From Pseudomonas sp. DY-1 (GTDB taxonomy: Bacteria > Pseudomonadota > Gammaproteobacteria > Pseudomonadales > Pseudomonadaceae), in the NCBI RefSeq assembly GCF_003626975.1, contig NZ_CP032616.1:3224001-3288000 (forward strand): DNA of 64,000 nt, read 5' to 3'. Below the pieces are notes generated by a model. The model was given only the letters and a program-made list of their open reading frames with translations. It ran no database searches and was not told the DNA's origin. How positions within the stretch are numbered: position 1 is the first letter of the stretch; the number at the start of each line of letters is the position of its first letter. Made by a program: the position numbers and the translations under genes. Below are positions 31,501-40,277 of the stretch, piece by piece.

Positions 31501-32793
31501 ACCCACTTGCCCAACCGCACGCTTTTCCAGGACCGGCTGCATACGGCCCTGCAGTACGCCGAGCGGCACCAGGAATGGGTGGTGCTGATGTTCCTCGATC
31601 TCGACCGTTTCAAGCCGATCAACGACTCCCTCGGTCACGCCGCCGGCGATCGCATGCTTAAGGATGTCGCCGTGCGCCTGGCGGCCTGCGTTCACGATGA
31701 CGACACCGTGGCGCGCATGGGCGGCGACGAATTCACCTTGCTGCTGCAGCCACGCGCCACCCGAGAAGGCGCCCTGAACCGGGCCGTGCATGTCGCCGAA
31801 CAGATCCTCGACAGCCTGGCCCGCCCCTTCGTTCTTGAAGGCCGCGAGTTCTTCGTCACTGCGAGCATCGGCATCGCCCTCGCGCCCCAGGACGGCCGCG
31901 AGCTGAGCCAATTGATGAAGAACGCCGACACGGCGATGTACCACGCCAAGGAACGCGGCAAGAACAACTTCCAGTTCTACCAGGCGGATATGAACGCCCG
32001 CGCCCTGGAACGCCTGGAACTGGAGAGCGATCTGCGTCACGCCCTGGAGCAGGGCGAATTCCTTCTCTACTACCAGCCGCAGTTCTCCGGCGACGGCAAG
32101 CGCCTGACCGGAGTGGAGGCCCTGCTGCGCTGGCGCCACCCCAAGCGCGGGTTGGTACCGCCTGGTGAGTTCATTCCGGTGCTGGAAGAGCTCGGTCTGG
32201 TGGTGCAGGTAGGCGACTGGGTACTGAACGAAGCCTGCCGCCAACTCAAGGCCTGGCACCAGGAGAAGATTCGCCTGCCGAAGATTTCGGTGAACATTTC
32301 CGCCCGCCAGTTCGCCGACGGACAACTGGCCGAGCGCATCGCCGCCATCATCGAAGACAGTGGCCTGCCACCGGCCTGTCTGGAGCTGGAATTGACCGAG
32401 AGCATCCTGATGCGCGACGTGGCCGAAGCCATGGACATCCTCGAGAACCTCAAGCGCCTGGGCCTGTGCATTGCAGTGGACGACTTCGGCACCGGCTACT
32501 CATCGCTCAACTACCTCAAGCAGTTCCCCATCGACGTACTGAAGATCGACCGCAGCTTCGTCGACGGCCTGCCCGATGGCGAGCGCGACGCACAGATCGC
32601 CCGCGCCATCATCGCCATGGCCCACAGCCTGAACCTGGCGGTGATCGCCGAAGGCGTGGAGACCCACGCCCAGCTCGAGTTCCTTCGCGAACACGGTTGC
32701 GACGAAGTCCAGGGCTACCTCTTCGGCCACCCGATGCCGGCGGCGCGCTTCGAGCACCTGTTCGGCAGCAGTGCCAACTTCATCCTCAGCTGA
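28546..32793 (+). CDS. morA: Membrane-bound PAS-GGDEF-EAL c-di-GMP enzyme MorA
   Basis: Large c-di-GMP signalling protein. I prefer the TTG at 28546 (AGGA 9 bases upstream), giving 1415 residues; an ATG at 28456 would add 30. Order: transmembrane helix ([16 protein letters not shown]), periplasmic domain, second helix ([18 protein letters not shown]), several PAS domains, GGDEF, EAL. GGDEF is intact ([23 protein letters not shown]), but the inhibitory I-site RxxD is replaced by HDDD. EAL is intact ([43 protein letters not shown]), so both synthase and phosphodiesterase activity are plausible. The place just upstream of glyA matches morA, which controls motility and biofilm in pseudomonads. 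Confidence 0.9.
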   Translation: MPVSSRPPTQHEPGHLLASAPARGSVKGLLVGLVLLMLALLLWQLHQEYRQLQDGARERNYTLTRELASHLELVMQMKADAVLALLRQQPTRPEVEDERLAELELVRPILPAITSLAWLNPNGGVLADTQADSDDELFLASLAQRSEGQTYHFAFSTAGRGEVYLILRQSPLPEPSGYWALRLDAEAIRTWLLKHEDRNYRWLLEDHFLQRVLAQSGKFSHSNPIVMPVTAEQEGQTILVSALKNSDWQLRALHDERQVRARLLPELLSKLLLFLISASLALIALYYLQREQRGLRELNAASRRSLRQAASALGVIEERVLVTQVDGRLSYLNPQAETMFGISGETAQDHHLLALLPGLDPLLLNAPNLDHELGSDLVQFRRNGETRLLAVTRNDLNDGSQLLGYVWVVRDVTEEQHALRVLQETRRRYQDIFEGSGIALCVLDLADLRKYLIQQGMRDHASLAAWFKDNRERHAEPLRLLRITEVNQVAMRLLEVSSSEQAWCQLIGTHPLREGGIRFQVMAALLGGNRHLEMESQIVTAQGQVRHIWLVLHLPDMIQDLEAVTLSISDITSRKQVELSLIERERFWSDVVLAVPDTLYVHDIISKRVMLTNNRLAQQLGYSRKDVRKMGERFWEEVLHPDDAEQYWRVRSLQQVVGDGMLLQCQLRWRHKDGSWHWFDVREQALARDDKGRVSRLIGVAKDITEQIEATESMRESERRYRMLAESISDVIFTTDSELQLNYVSPSVQPVLGYSADWAIANGFQGMAADPRQMLELFDQLEQIRSALGNPQRLAELRNQMPARLFLFDCMRADGQKIPVELRTMLMWDEYGRFEGMLGVGRDISQQRRADKDLRMAATVFEHSTSAILVTDPAGYIVQVNEAFCRITGHKADEVLDQLPSMLTADRQQANQLNYIIGQLNQRGSWEGEIWLKRHEGDTYPAWVGITAVHDEDGDLVSYVCFFSDISERKASEQRIHRLAYYDGLTHLPNRTLFQDRLHTALQYAERHQEWVVLMFLDLDRFKPINDSLGHAAGDRMLKDVAVRLAACVHDDDTVARMGGDEFTLLLQPRATREGALNRAVHVAEQILDSLARPFVLEGREFFVTASIGIALAPQDGRELSQLMKNADTAMYHAKERGKNNFQFYQADMNARALERLELESDLRHALEQGEFLLYYQPQFSGDGKRLTGVEALLRWRHPKRGLVPPGEFIPVLEELGLVVQVGDWVLNEACRQLKAWHQEKIRLPKISVNISARQFADGQLAERIAAIIEDSGLPPACLELELTESILMRDVAEAMDILENLKRLGLCIAVDDFGTGYSSLNYLKQFPIDVLKIDRSFVDGLPDGERDAQIARAIIAMAHSLNLAVIAEGVETHAQLEFLREHGCDEVQGYLFGHPMPAARFEHLFGSSANFILS

Positions 32794-32928
32794 GTCGGCG
32801 TTCAGTTCCGCACAAGCGCTGGCCATGAGGGCCACTTGTCTGTCACATGACCGACCTTCATATGCCAGCCAGCGACCTATCAGGTAGAATGCGACCCTTT
32901 CCTAGCACCGATCCTTATGAGGACCGCC

Positions 32929-34182
32929 ATGTTCAGCCGTGATTTGACCCTCGCCCGCTACGATGCCGACCTGTTCGCCGCCATGGAGCAAGAAGCCAAG
33001 CGCCAGGAAGAGCACATCGAGCTCATCGCCTCCGAGAACTACACCAGCCCGGCGGTGATGGAAGCCCAGGGCTCCGTGCTGACCAACAAGTACGCCGAAG
33101 GCTACCCGCACAAGCGCTACTACGGTGGCTGCGAATACGTCGACATCGTCGAGCAACTGGCCATCGACCGCGCCAAGGAACTGTTCGGCGCCGACTACGC
33201 CAACGTTCAGCCGCACGCGGGTTCCCAGGCCAACGCCGCTGTCTACCTGGCGCTGCTCAATGCCGGTGACACCATCCTCGGCATGAGCCTGGCCCACGGC
33301 GGCCACCTGACCCACGGCGCCAGCGTGAGCTCCTCCGGCAAGCTGTACAACGCCGTACAGTACGGCATCGATGCCAATGGCCTGATCGACTACGACGAAG
33401 TCGAGCGCCTGGCCGTCGAGCACAAGCCGAAGATGATCGTCGCCGGCTTCTCCGCCTACTCCCAGGTTCTGGACTTCCCGCGCTTCCGCGCCATCGCCGA
33501 CAAGGTAGGCGCCTACCTGTTCGTCGACATGGCCCATGTTGCCGGTCTGGTCGCCGCTGGCGTCTACCCGAACCCGGTTCCGTTCGCCGACGTGGTCACC
33601 ACCACCACCCACAAGACCCTGCGCGGTCCGCGTGGCGGCCTGATCCTCGCTCGCAAGAACGAAGAGATCGAGAAGAAGCTGAACTCCGCTGTATTCCCGG
33701 GCGCCCAGGGCGGTCCGCTGGAGCACGTGATCGCCGCCAAGGCCGTGTGCTTCAAGGAAGCCCTGCAGCCTGAGTTCAAGACCTACCAGCAGCAGGTCCT
33801 GAAAAACGCCCAGACCATGGCCCAGGTCTTCATCGACCGTGGCTTCGACGTGGTTTCCGGCGGTACCCAGAACCACCTGTTCCTGCTGTCGCTGATCAAG
33901 CAGGACATCACGGGTAAAGACGCCGACGCCGCCCTGGGTCGCGCCTTCATCACCGTGAACAAGAACTCGGTACCGAACGACCCGCGTTCTCCGTTCGTCA
34001 CCTCCGGCCTGCGTATCGGCACCCCGGCGGTCACCACTCGCGGTTTCAAGGAAGCCGAGTGCCGCGAACTGGCCGGCTGGATCTGCGACATCCTCGAGAA
34101 CATGGGCGACGAGTCCGTGATCGACGCGGTTCGCGAGAAGGTCAAGGCCATCTGCGCCAAGCTGCCGGTTTACGGCAAGTAA
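32929..34182 (+). CDS. glyA: Serine hydroxymethyltransferase GlyA
   Basis: PLP enzyme that converts serine and tetrahydrofolate to glycine and 5,10-methylene-THF. 417 residues from the ATG at 32929 ([15 protein letters not shown]), with AGGA just upstream; an in-frame ATG at 32917 is weaker. Motifs: '[14 protein letters not shown]', '[20 protein letters not shown]', '[24 protein letters not shown]' and '[14 protein letters not shown]', where Lys229 binds PLP. No purine or glycine riboswitch is seen. It follows morA, as in P. aeruginosa. Confidence 0.97.
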   Translation: MFSRDLTLARYDADLFAAMEQEAKRQEEHIELIASENYTSPAVMEAQGSVLTNKYAEGYPHKRYYGGCEYVDIVEQLAIDRAKELFGADYANVQPHAGSQANAAVYLALLNAGDTILGMSLAHGGHLTHGASVSSSGKLYNAVQYGIDANGLIDYDEVERLAVEHKPKMIVAGFSAYSQVLDFPRFRAIADKVGAYLFVDMAHVAGLVAAGVYPNPVPFADVVTTTTHKTLRGPRGGLILARKNEEIEKKLNSAVFPGAQGGPLEHVIAAKAVCFKEALQPEFKTYQQQVLKNAQTMAQVFIDRGFDVVSGGTQNHLFLLSLIKQDITGKDADAALGRAFITVNKNSVPNDPRSPFVTSGLRIGTPAVTTRGFKEAECRELAGWICDILENMGDESVIDAVREKVKAICAKLPVYGK

Positions 34183-34199
34183 GCGACAGAGCAACGAGA

Positions 34200-34226
34200 A
34201 AGCCCGGCAAATGCCGGGCTTTTTTG
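34200..34226 (+). terminator. Terminator of glyA
   Basis: Stem AGCCCGGCA / TGCCGGGCT followed by TTTTT, 18 bases after the stop codon. Confidence 0.9.
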
Positions 34227-34668
34227 TGGGTGTTCAGCTCGTACCGGATTGGCAATCCGGTACGAGTCGGCTTCGACATAGGTGACCCGTTCATTGCCGA
34301 GTGGACTTCCACTTTCTGTTTCGTCTTCCCAGGCGAGTCCCTTCCTCAATCGGCAGATGGCCGCACCCGGAAAGAAGCCAAAGGGCTTGCCCCTGCATCC
34401 GGCCCCGGCTTCGCCGGGGTGCCCTCCCTCCATCATTGCGCTGGGCTTACTGAAGAGGCGGAGTCGCTGCCCCACCTCCTCTGCAAACCTTCAGGCGATA
34501 CCCACGCATCAGCATTGTTCTGCCACTTCCGGTGCGAGTCCCCCCTCTACCTCGGGGAGAGGGGCGGGGGTGAGGGAAGCCCGCGCCTCTCGCGCAATCT
34601 TGCCAATCGAGGATGAGACCTTGATCTGGAAATCCGCATACCTCCAAGGCCTCAGGATGCTCCACCCC
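34227..34668. other. Non-coding space between glyA and the polyamine-binding gene
   Basis: About 440 bases with no supportable gene. It holds a perfect palindrome (34238-34266), a CCCCGGC-TTC-GCCGGGG hairpin near 34405-34422, and a CCCTCTACCTCGGGGAGAGGG-type hairpin near 34545-34565 related to the CCCTCTCCC/GGGAGAGGG motif of the 42.9-43.1 kb repeats. Open frames crossing it overlap the real gene on the other strand and have no ribosome site. Confidence 0.5.
34238..34266. repeat. Perfect 29-base palindrome
   Basis: Arms CTCGTACCGGATTG (34238-34251) and CAATCCGGTACGAG (34253-34266) around a single base, just after the glyA terminator. It is unlike the REP family seen elsewhere here. Confidence 0.8.
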
Positions 34669-35736
34669 TCACAACGCAGTACGCGCCGCCTTGATCTGCT
34701 GCCACAGCGCGTCGACGTGCGTTTTCTGCTCTGGCTTCAGGCGCTCCAGGAAGTACAGGCGCTTTCGCTCTGCCTGGTCGGGCACCAGCATCGGTTGCTC
34801 CTGCGCCAGCCGGGCCATTTCCGGCGAATCTGCCGCCATGGGCGAATAGAAGCGCGATGCCAGGGCATTGCGCCGCGCATTCTCGGGCTTCAGCAGATAG
34901 TCGATGAACCGGTAGGCAAGGTCGGGCCGCGCGGCATTGGCGGGAATCGCCAGGCTGTCGATAAACACCAGGGCACCCTCATCAGGAATCCGAAAACGCA
35001 GCGCAGGGTTCTTTTCCGCCGCCGTCAGCGCATGTCCAACCCAGGCCATGGCCACACAGAGCTTGCCGCTGGCGAGGTCGCCGACATAGCCGTCGTTGTC
35101 CAGGTTACGGAACTGCCCCTGCATGGCCAGCAACTGCTTGCCGGCCTGGTCAATCTGCCGGGTGCCTGCCTTGCTCAGGTTACGGCCTCGATAGTTGAGC
35201 CATAGTGAAAGGGTCTCCTCCGGTGCATCCAGCATTCCCAGGCCGCAGCCCGCCAGGCGCGATCGCTGCTGCTCGTCGAAGAGCAGGCTCCAGCTGTTTG
35301 GCAAGGCACCGCCAAGCGCCGCTTCAGCCAGGGACGGATTGCTCACCAGGCCAACCGAGCCCCAGAGATAGGGCACCACGTAGCGGTTCGCAGAATCGAA
35401 TCCGGCCAGCATGGCCAGCAGTGCAGGGTCCAGGCTGCCGTAATGGGGCAACTGAGCGAAATCCAGAGACTGCAGGCGCTTTTCGCCGATCAACCTTGTG
35501 AGCTGGAAATGCGAGGGCACCACCAGGTCGTACTGCGCCGACCCGGCCAGGGCCGCATCCAGGTCAGCGGCAGTATTGAAAGTGGTGTACTCGACGCGAA
35601 TCCCGCTTTCACGCTGGAAAGCGGCGAGCACCTCGGGATCGATGTAGTTGGTCCAGTTGTAGACCCGCAAAACCTCTTCGGCCTGGGCAAACGCGGTCAG
35701 CAACGTGCACAGCAACAGGCAGAACGTCTTCTTCAT
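34669..35736 (-). CDS. Periplasmic polyamine-type ABC transporter binding protein (PotD/PotF family)
   Basis: A 355-residue protein with signal peptide MKKTFCLLLCTLLTAFAQA. The mature start 'EEVLRVYNWTNYIDPEVLAAFQRESGIRVEYTTFNTAADLDAAL' is the signature of spermidine/putrescine-binding proteins, with 'YDLVVPSHFQLTRLIGEKRLQSLD' and 'PYLWGSVGLVSNP'. No permease or ATPase genes are beside it, so it is an orphan binding protein that may pair with a transporter elsewhere or act as a sensor. The substrate (putrescine, spermidine or other) cannot be fixed. Confidence 0.9.
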   Translation of the reverse strand: MKKTFCLLLCTLLTAFAQAEEVLRVYNWTNYIDPEVLAAFQRESGIRVEYTTFNTAADLDAALAGSAQYDLVVPSHFQLTRLIGEKRLQSLDFAQLPHYGSLDPALLAMLAGFDSANRYVVPYLWGSVGLVSNPSLAEAALGGALPNSWSLLFDEQQRSRLAGCGLGMLDAPEETLSLWLNYRGRNLSKAGTRQIDQAGKQLLAMQGQFRNLDNDGYVGDLASGKLCVAMAWVGHALTAAEKNPALRFRIPDEGALVFIDSLAIPANAARPDLAYRFIDYLLKPENARRNALASRFYSPMAADSPEMARLAQEQPMLVPDQAERKRLYFLERLKPEQKTHVDALWQQIKAARTAL

Positions 35737-35894
35737 GGTTCCCTCCCGCCCTGCTCCGTTGAGGGCTGGGAAGGATTAGAACCATCACCATCGACGGCGT
35801 CGTGATCGTGCGTGCCAGTCACTTGTGTCTGGCTGCCGGATTGTTGGGACTGCGGGCCGGTTCGCACCGGGCCCAGGTGGCACGTCACGTGGAG

Positions 35895-35916
35895 TGGACC
35901 GCGCTTCACCGGTCCA
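35895..35916. repeat. Small hairpin upstream of the binding-protein gene
   Basis: TGGACCG / CGGTCCA arms with an 8-base loop. Nearby are weaker hairpins (GCCAG/CTGGC at 35813-35833 and an imperfect GC-rich one at 35853-35874). Together they fill the space between the ybdD terminator and the polyamine-binding gene. Confidence 0.4.
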
Positions 35917-35928
35917 GCAACTGAGCAC

Positions 35929-35959
35929 AAAAAAAAGCGCCACGACAACGCGTGGCGCT
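35929..35959 (-). terminator. Terminator of cstA-ybdD
   Basis: Stem AGCGCCACG / CGTGGCGCT with an eight-base U tract on the minus-strand transcript, 20 bases past the ybdD stop. Confidence 0.92.
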
Positions 35960-35979
35960 CCTTGCCTCTGCCTTTCAGC

Positions 35980-36183
35980 TCAGCAACAACGCACGGGCCG
36001 TCCCTTGCCACCGCCGTAACGCGCCTCCTGGCGCTCGCGGAAGAACTCCTCGTAAGTCATTACCGGCTTGTCCGGGTGCTTGTTGTGCATGTGTTCGACG
36101 TAATTGTCGTAGTCGGGCATGCCCACGAGCATTCGCGCGGCCTGCCCGAGGTATTTCCCCATGCGGCTCAAGTCATTGAACAT
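35980..36183 (-). CDS. YbdD/YjiX family (DUF466) protein
   Basis: A 67-residue protein: [67 protein letters not shown]. The 'PDYDxYVxHMxxxHPdxPxMTxxEFFRERQxARYGgg..RCC' pattern is the DUF466 signature. It almost always follows cstA-type genes, as here (13 bases after it), and probably assists that transporter, though its action is unknown. The C-terminal CysCys could bind metal. Confidence 0.95.
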   Translation of the reverse strand: MFNDLSRMGKYLGQAARMLVGMPDYDNYVEHMHNKHPDKPVMTYEEFFRERQEARYGGGKGRPVRCC

Positions 36184-36196
36184 ACGCGCGGCCTCC

Positions 36197-38263
36197 TCAT
36201 GCGTCCGGAATCGGCTGGAACGGCGATTCCTTGTCGGTGCGCTCCGGTTTCATCCAGGCGCTGCGTCCCACCTTGATGGCGTAGAACAGGATGCTCAGTA
36301 CCACGAAGAGGAACAGCACGGTCAGGGTCGCGTTGGTGTAGGCGTTGAAGATCACATGCTGCATCTGGGTAATGTCCTTGGCCGGTGCCATGATTTGGCC
36401 AGCCTCGAGCGCATCGCTGTACTTCTTGGCCAGGGCCAGGAAACCAACGGCCGGGTTCGGGTCGAGCAGCTTGATCAGGCCCGCAGTGGTGGTGCAGATC
36501 AGCAGCCAGGTGGCCGGAATCAGCGTCACCCAGACGTAGCGCTGGCGCTTCATCTTGATCAGCACCACGCAACCCAGCATCAGGGCGATGCCCGCCAGCA
36601 TCTGGTTGGAAATGCCGAACAGCGGCCACAGGGTGTTGATACCGCCCAGCGGGTCGATCACGCCCTGGTACAGCAGCCAGCCCCACATGGCCACGCAACC
36701 GGCGGTGGCGATGACGTTGGCGGTCCAGGACTCAGTGTTGCTGAGTGTCGGTACGAACTCACCCAGAAGGTCCTGCAGCATGAAGCGCCCGGCACGGGTA
36801 CCGGCGTCCACCGCGGTGAGGATGAACAGTGCCTCGAAGAGGATCGCGAAGTGGTACCAGAAGGCCATGGTGTTCTCACCCGGCAGCACCTGGTGAAGGA
36901 TCTGCGCGATACCCACGGCCAGAGTCGGCGCACCACCGGCGCGGGCCAGGATGGTGTGCTCGCCGATGTCCTTGGCGGTGGCCTCCAGTGCCTCGGGCGT
37001 GATGGCGAAGCCCCAGTTGCTGACCGCCGCGGCCACGCTGGCGACATCCGCACCTACCACGGCAGGCGGGCTGTTCATGGCGAAGTACACACCCGGCTCG
37101 ATCACCGAGGCGGCGACCATGGCCATGATGGCGACGAAGGACTCCATCAGCATGCCGCCGTAGCCGATGTAGCGGGCATGGGACTCACTGGACAGCAGCT
37201 TGGGTGTGGTGCCGGAACTGATTAGCGCGTGGAAGCCGGAAACGGCGCCGCAGGCGATGGTGATGAACAGGAAGGGGAACAGGGCGCCCTTCCACACCGG
37301 ACCGGTGCCGTCGACGAACTGGGTCAGCGCCGGCATTTTCAGTTCCGGCATGGTGATCAGGATGCCGATGGCCAGCGCGACGATGGTGCCGATCTTCAGG
37401 AAGGTCGACAGGTAATCACGTGGCGCCAGCACCAGCCACACTGGCAGCACGGCGGCCACGAAGCCGTAGCCGATCAGCATCCAGGTGATCTGCACACCGG
37501 TGAAGGTGAAGGCCGGGCCCCAGACCGGGTCAGCAGCCACCTGGCCACCCAGCCAGATGGATGTCAGCAGCAGCACCACGCCCACCACCGAAATCTCACC
37601 GATGCGCCCCGGGCGGATGTAGCGCATGTAGATGCCCATCAACATCGCGATGGGGATGGTGGCCATCACGGTGAACATACCCCACGGGCTTTCGGCCAGG
37701 GCTTTCACCACGATCAGCGAGAGCACCGCGAGGATGATGACCATGATCAGGAAAGCGCCGAACAGCGCAATGGTGCCAGGGACCTGCCCCATTTCCTCGC
37801 GCACCAGCTCGCCAAGGGACCGGCCGTCTCGACGACTGGAAATGAACAGCACCATGAAGTCCTGCACCGCACCGGCCAGCACCACGCCGGCGATCAGCCA
37901 GAGCGTGCCGGGCAGGTAGCCCATCTGCGCGGCGAGTACCGGGCCCACCAGCGGACCGGCACCGGCAATGGCGGCGAAGTGGTGACCAAAGAGCACATGC
38001 TTGTTGGTCGGAACGTAGTCCAGACCGTCGTTATGGATGATCGCCGGTGTGGCACGGGCGGGGTCGAGCTGCATCACCTTGTTGGCGATAAACAGGCTGT
38101 AGTAGCGGTAGGCAACCAGATAAAGGGCAACGGCGGCCACCACAATCCACAGGGCGTTGATCGCTTCGCCGCGACGCAACGCGACGACGCCCAGAGCACA
38201 GGCGCCGACCACAGCCAGCACTGCCCATGGCAGGTGGCGCAGGACGCTGTTGTTATTGTTCAT
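36197..38263 (-). CDS. cstA: CstA-type carbon starvation transporter
   Basis: A 688-residue inner membrane protein with many (about 16-18) hydrophobic segments. '[65 protein letters not shown]' is the CstA family signature. Related proteins take up pyruvate (BtsT) or peptides (CstA) during carbon limitation, so the substrate is pyruvate or peptides by inference. The start at 38263 ([13 protein letters not shown]) is chosen over the upstream ATG at 38287. It forms an operon with ybdD. Confidence 0.92.
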   Translation of the reverse strand: MNNNNSVLRHLPWAVLAVVGACALGVVALRRGEAINALWIVVAAVALYLVAYRYYSLFIANKVMQLDPARATPAIIHNDGLDYVPTNKHVLFGHHFAAIAGAGPLVGPVLAAQMGYLPGTLWLIAGVVLAGAVQDFMVLFISSRRDGRSLGELVREEMGQVPGTIALFGAFLIMVIILAVLSLIVVKALAESPWGMFTVMATIPIAMLMGIYMRYIRPGRIGEISVVGVVLLLTSIWLGGQVAADPVWGPAFTFTGVQITWMLIGYGFVAAVLPVWLVLAPRDYLSTFLKIGTIVALAIGILITMPELKMPALTQFVDGTGPVWKGALFPFLFITIACGAVSGFHALISSGTTPKLLSSESHARYIGYGGMLMESFVAIMAMVAASVIEPGVYFAMNSPPAVVGADVASVAAAVSNWGFAITPEALEATAKDIGEHTILARAGGAPTLAVGIAQILHQVLPGENTMAFWYHFAILFEALFILTAVDAGTRAGRFMLQDLLGEFVPTLSNTESWTANVIATAGCVAMWGWLLYQGVIDPLGGINTLWPLFGISNQMLAGIALMLGCVVLIKMKRQRYVWVTLIPATWLLICTTTAGLIKLLDPNPAVGFLALAKKYSDALEAGQIMAPAKDITQMQHVIFNAYTNATLTVLFLFVVLSILFYAIKVGRSAWMKPERTDKESPFQPIPDA

Positions 38264-38373
38264 AGGAAGCTCCGAATGGATGGACAAACAAGCTGCCGCA
38301 CAAGCTTAGTCCGTCTGGAGGCAACCGGTGGCTGGCCACCGTCTGCAATGACCCTTTGCACGACCGGGGGCTA

Positions 38374-38405
38374 GAAAAAAGCCGGGCATTGCCCGGCTCT
38401 TTTAT
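38374..38405. terminator. Terminator after the DUF3015 gene
   Basis: Stem GCCGGGCA / TGCCCGGC with A tract on one side and TTTT on the other; works for the minus-strand DUF3015 gene, 12 bases past its stop. Confidence 0.85.
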
Positions 38406-38417
38406 GCGCTGCGGAAC

Positions 38418-38924
38418 TTAACTCGGCTGCTTGGCATAGCGGGCCAGCTGGTGGTCGCGGCTCATCACGTCCAGGGTCGCGGCAAGTACTTGCTCCCCGG
38501 TGACGTCCGAGCCGGAGAAGATGGTAGAGAAATTGGCCTGGGTGACCTGGGCGAAGTGCGCGCGGTCGCCCTGTTCGATACCCAGCAGGGTCGCATAGGC
38601 ATCCAGTGCCTCGCCCTTGCCCTGGGCCATGTCCTCGGCAATGTTGTCCAGCATGCCGTTCATGGCAAGCAAGGACCGGCCTCCATAGCCAATGCGGACG
38701 CTGGAATCGCAACCGTTGGTCCCCGAAGTCAGGCCGAAGGTGGCATTACCTGACGTACCGTTGGTGGTGGTGGCCAGCAGATGTGGCACGAGGCCACGCT
38801 GACCTTCGAACACCATGTTGCCCCAGCCGCAGCCGCCACCCCCGGCCTGGTCCGCTTGTGCAGCCAGACTCGCCGCACTCAGCAGTCCTACGATCAACCC
38901 CTTGCTCAGCAGTCGCTTATCCAT
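38418..38924 (-). CDS. DUF3015 family exported protein
   Basis: A 168-residue protein with signal peptide (MDKRLLSKGLIVGLLSAASLAAQA). The mature region 'GGGGCGWGNMVFEGQRGLVPHLLATTTNGTSGNATFGLTSGTNGCD' is typical of DUF3015: a conserved CGWGNmvF...LATTTNGTSgNqTFGiTSGT..C motif with two cysteines that probably form a disulfide. Periplasmic. The function is unknown. Single gene with its own terminator. Confidence 0.9.
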   Translation of the reverse strand: MDKRLLSKGLIVGLLSAASLAAQADQAGGGGCGWGNMVFEGQRGLVPHLLATTTNGTSGNATFGLTSGTNGCDSSVRIGYGGRSLLAMNGMLDNIAEDMAQGKGEALDAYATLLGIEQGDRAHFAQVTQANFSTIFSGSDVTGEQVLAATLDVMSRDHQLARYAKQPS

Positions 38925-39095
38925 ATTCTGCGCTCCGCATGGATTTATAGAGAAACCGCCTAAGGAGCTTTGGTGACGGATGGGGAACTGTCAAACCAGC
39001 GCCGGCAGGCCTTGCCGGCACCTGGGAATGCGGATGTAATTCGCCGCACTCCGGCTCGAATGCCCAAGGACACCGCCCCAGTGCGCGTCGCATCC

Positions 39096-40277
39096 ATGCC
39101 TGTCCCCTATCTCCGTGTCGCCCTCGCCCTTCTGCTGCTCGGCGAGGCTGGCTGTCGGCCGGAAATACCACAAGCGCTCGACCAGCAGCTCTACATCTGG
39201 CAACGCCAATGGCGGCCCGCCCACGCAGATGCGCTGGCTGCCAGCCGCGCCGACTTTTCTACCCTTCGAGTGCTCGCCGCCCAGGCCCATCCCGGCGCAG
39301 GCTGGTCTCGTATCAGGGTGAATGCAGGGATGCTCAAAGCCGATAGCCGTCCGCTGGTGGCCGTCGTGCGGCTGGATGGCCAACTGCCGGAGCTGGACCT
39401 ACAGCGCACCCGCGACGATATCCTCGCGCTGATGAACGACTGGCGCGCGCTGGGCCTCGCCGTGCAGGGGCTGGAGATCGACCACGATTGCGCCAGTGCA
39501 CGCCTGCCAGCCTATCGCGCCTTCCTCGGTGAACTGCGCCAAGCGCTGCCAACGGAGCTGAAACTCAGTATTACCGCCCTGCCCGCCTGGCTCGACAGCC
39601 CCGCCCTCGTCGATTTGCTGCGCGAGGTGGACAGCAGCGTGCTGCAGGTCCATGCAGTCAACGCCCCGGCGAACGGACTGTTCGACCCTGCCCGCGCCCT
39701 GACCTGGACCCGGCGCTGGAGCCAGATCAGCGACCGCCCCTTCCAACTCGCCTTGCCCGCCTATGGCATCGCCCTGGTGAACGGCGTGGTGGAAAGTGAA
39801 AGCCCGCTGGCGCTTGCCGGACCGCGCCGTGAACTACAGGCAGACCCGCGGCAACTGGCCGAATTGCTCACCGAACTACGGCAGACGCCTCCCGCGCACC
39901 TGGCCGGCGTCATCTGGTTCCGCCTGCCGCTGGCCGGCGACCGTCGTGCCTGGCCGCTCGACACCCTCAAGGCTGTAGCGCGCGGCGACGAGCTATACGC
40001 GGATATCCGGCCACAGGTCAGTCAGCATGGGCCGCTCCACGAACTGGTCCTGACCAATCAAGGCAACCTTGCCGCCGCGTTGCCGGAACGCATCGAGCTG
40101 CCGGCGCAAGCCTGCGATGCTGCCGATGCCCTGGCCGGCTATCGCCTGGAACGTACGGCCAGTGCCCTGGTATTCACCCGCCACACCGAAGGCCAGCTCT
40201 CCGCCGGCCAGCAACGTGCCCTGGGTTGGGCACGCTGCCAGCAAGTCGATCAAGGAGGATCCCATGTCTACCCCTGA
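39096..40277 (+). CDS. DUF3142 family lipoprotein
   Basis: A 393-residue exported protein. With the ATG at 39096 it has a lipoprotein-like leader (MPVPYLRVALALLLLGEAGC). A start at TTG 38970 or GTG 38973 has a better ribosome site (AAGGAG at 38962-38967) but buries the signal, so the start is uncertain. The body fits DUF3142: 'LYIWQRQWRPAHADAL', 'LAVVRLDGQLP', 'GLEIDHDCASARLPAYRAFLGELRQALP', 'LSITALPAWL', 'LALPAYGIAL', 'GVIWFRLP'. The repeated strand-helix units and the IDxDC acidic motif suggest a TIM barrel like glycoside hydrolases; activity is unproven. Its last 14 bases overlap the next gene. Confidence 0.82.
   Translation: MPVPYLRVALALLLLGEAGCRPEIPQALDQQLYIWQRQWRPAHADALAASRADFSTLRVLAAQAHPGAGWSRIRVNAGMLKADSRPLVAVVRLDGQLPELDLQRTRDDILALMNDWRALGLAVQGLEIDHDCASARLPAYRAFLGELRQALPTELKLSITALPAWLDSPALVDLLREVDSSVLQVHAVNAPANGLFDPARALTWTRRWSQISDRPFQLALPAYGIALVNGVVESESPLALAGPRRELQADPRQLAELLTELRQTPPAHLAGVIWFRLPLAGDRRAWPLDTLKAVARGDELYADIRPQVSQHGPLHELVLTNQGNLAAALPERIELPAQACDAADALAGYRLERTASALVFTRHTEGQLSAGQQRALGWARCQQVDQGGSHVYP

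Noticed and set aside
32794..32928. Glycine or folate riboswitch or strong promoter upstream of glyA
   Set aside because: No conserved riboswitch elements; candidate -10 boxes (TAGAAT near 32885) have no matching -35.
34282..35205. A 307-codon plus-strand frame after glyA
   Set aside because: Its second half lies opposite the polyamine-binding protein gene and its first half spans repeat hairpins; no start signal.
38970..39095. Upstream start of the DUF3142 protein at TTG 38970 or GTG 38973
   Set aside because: Although an AAGGAG site precedes it, this start would bury the lipoprotein signal peptide; kept only as an alternative.
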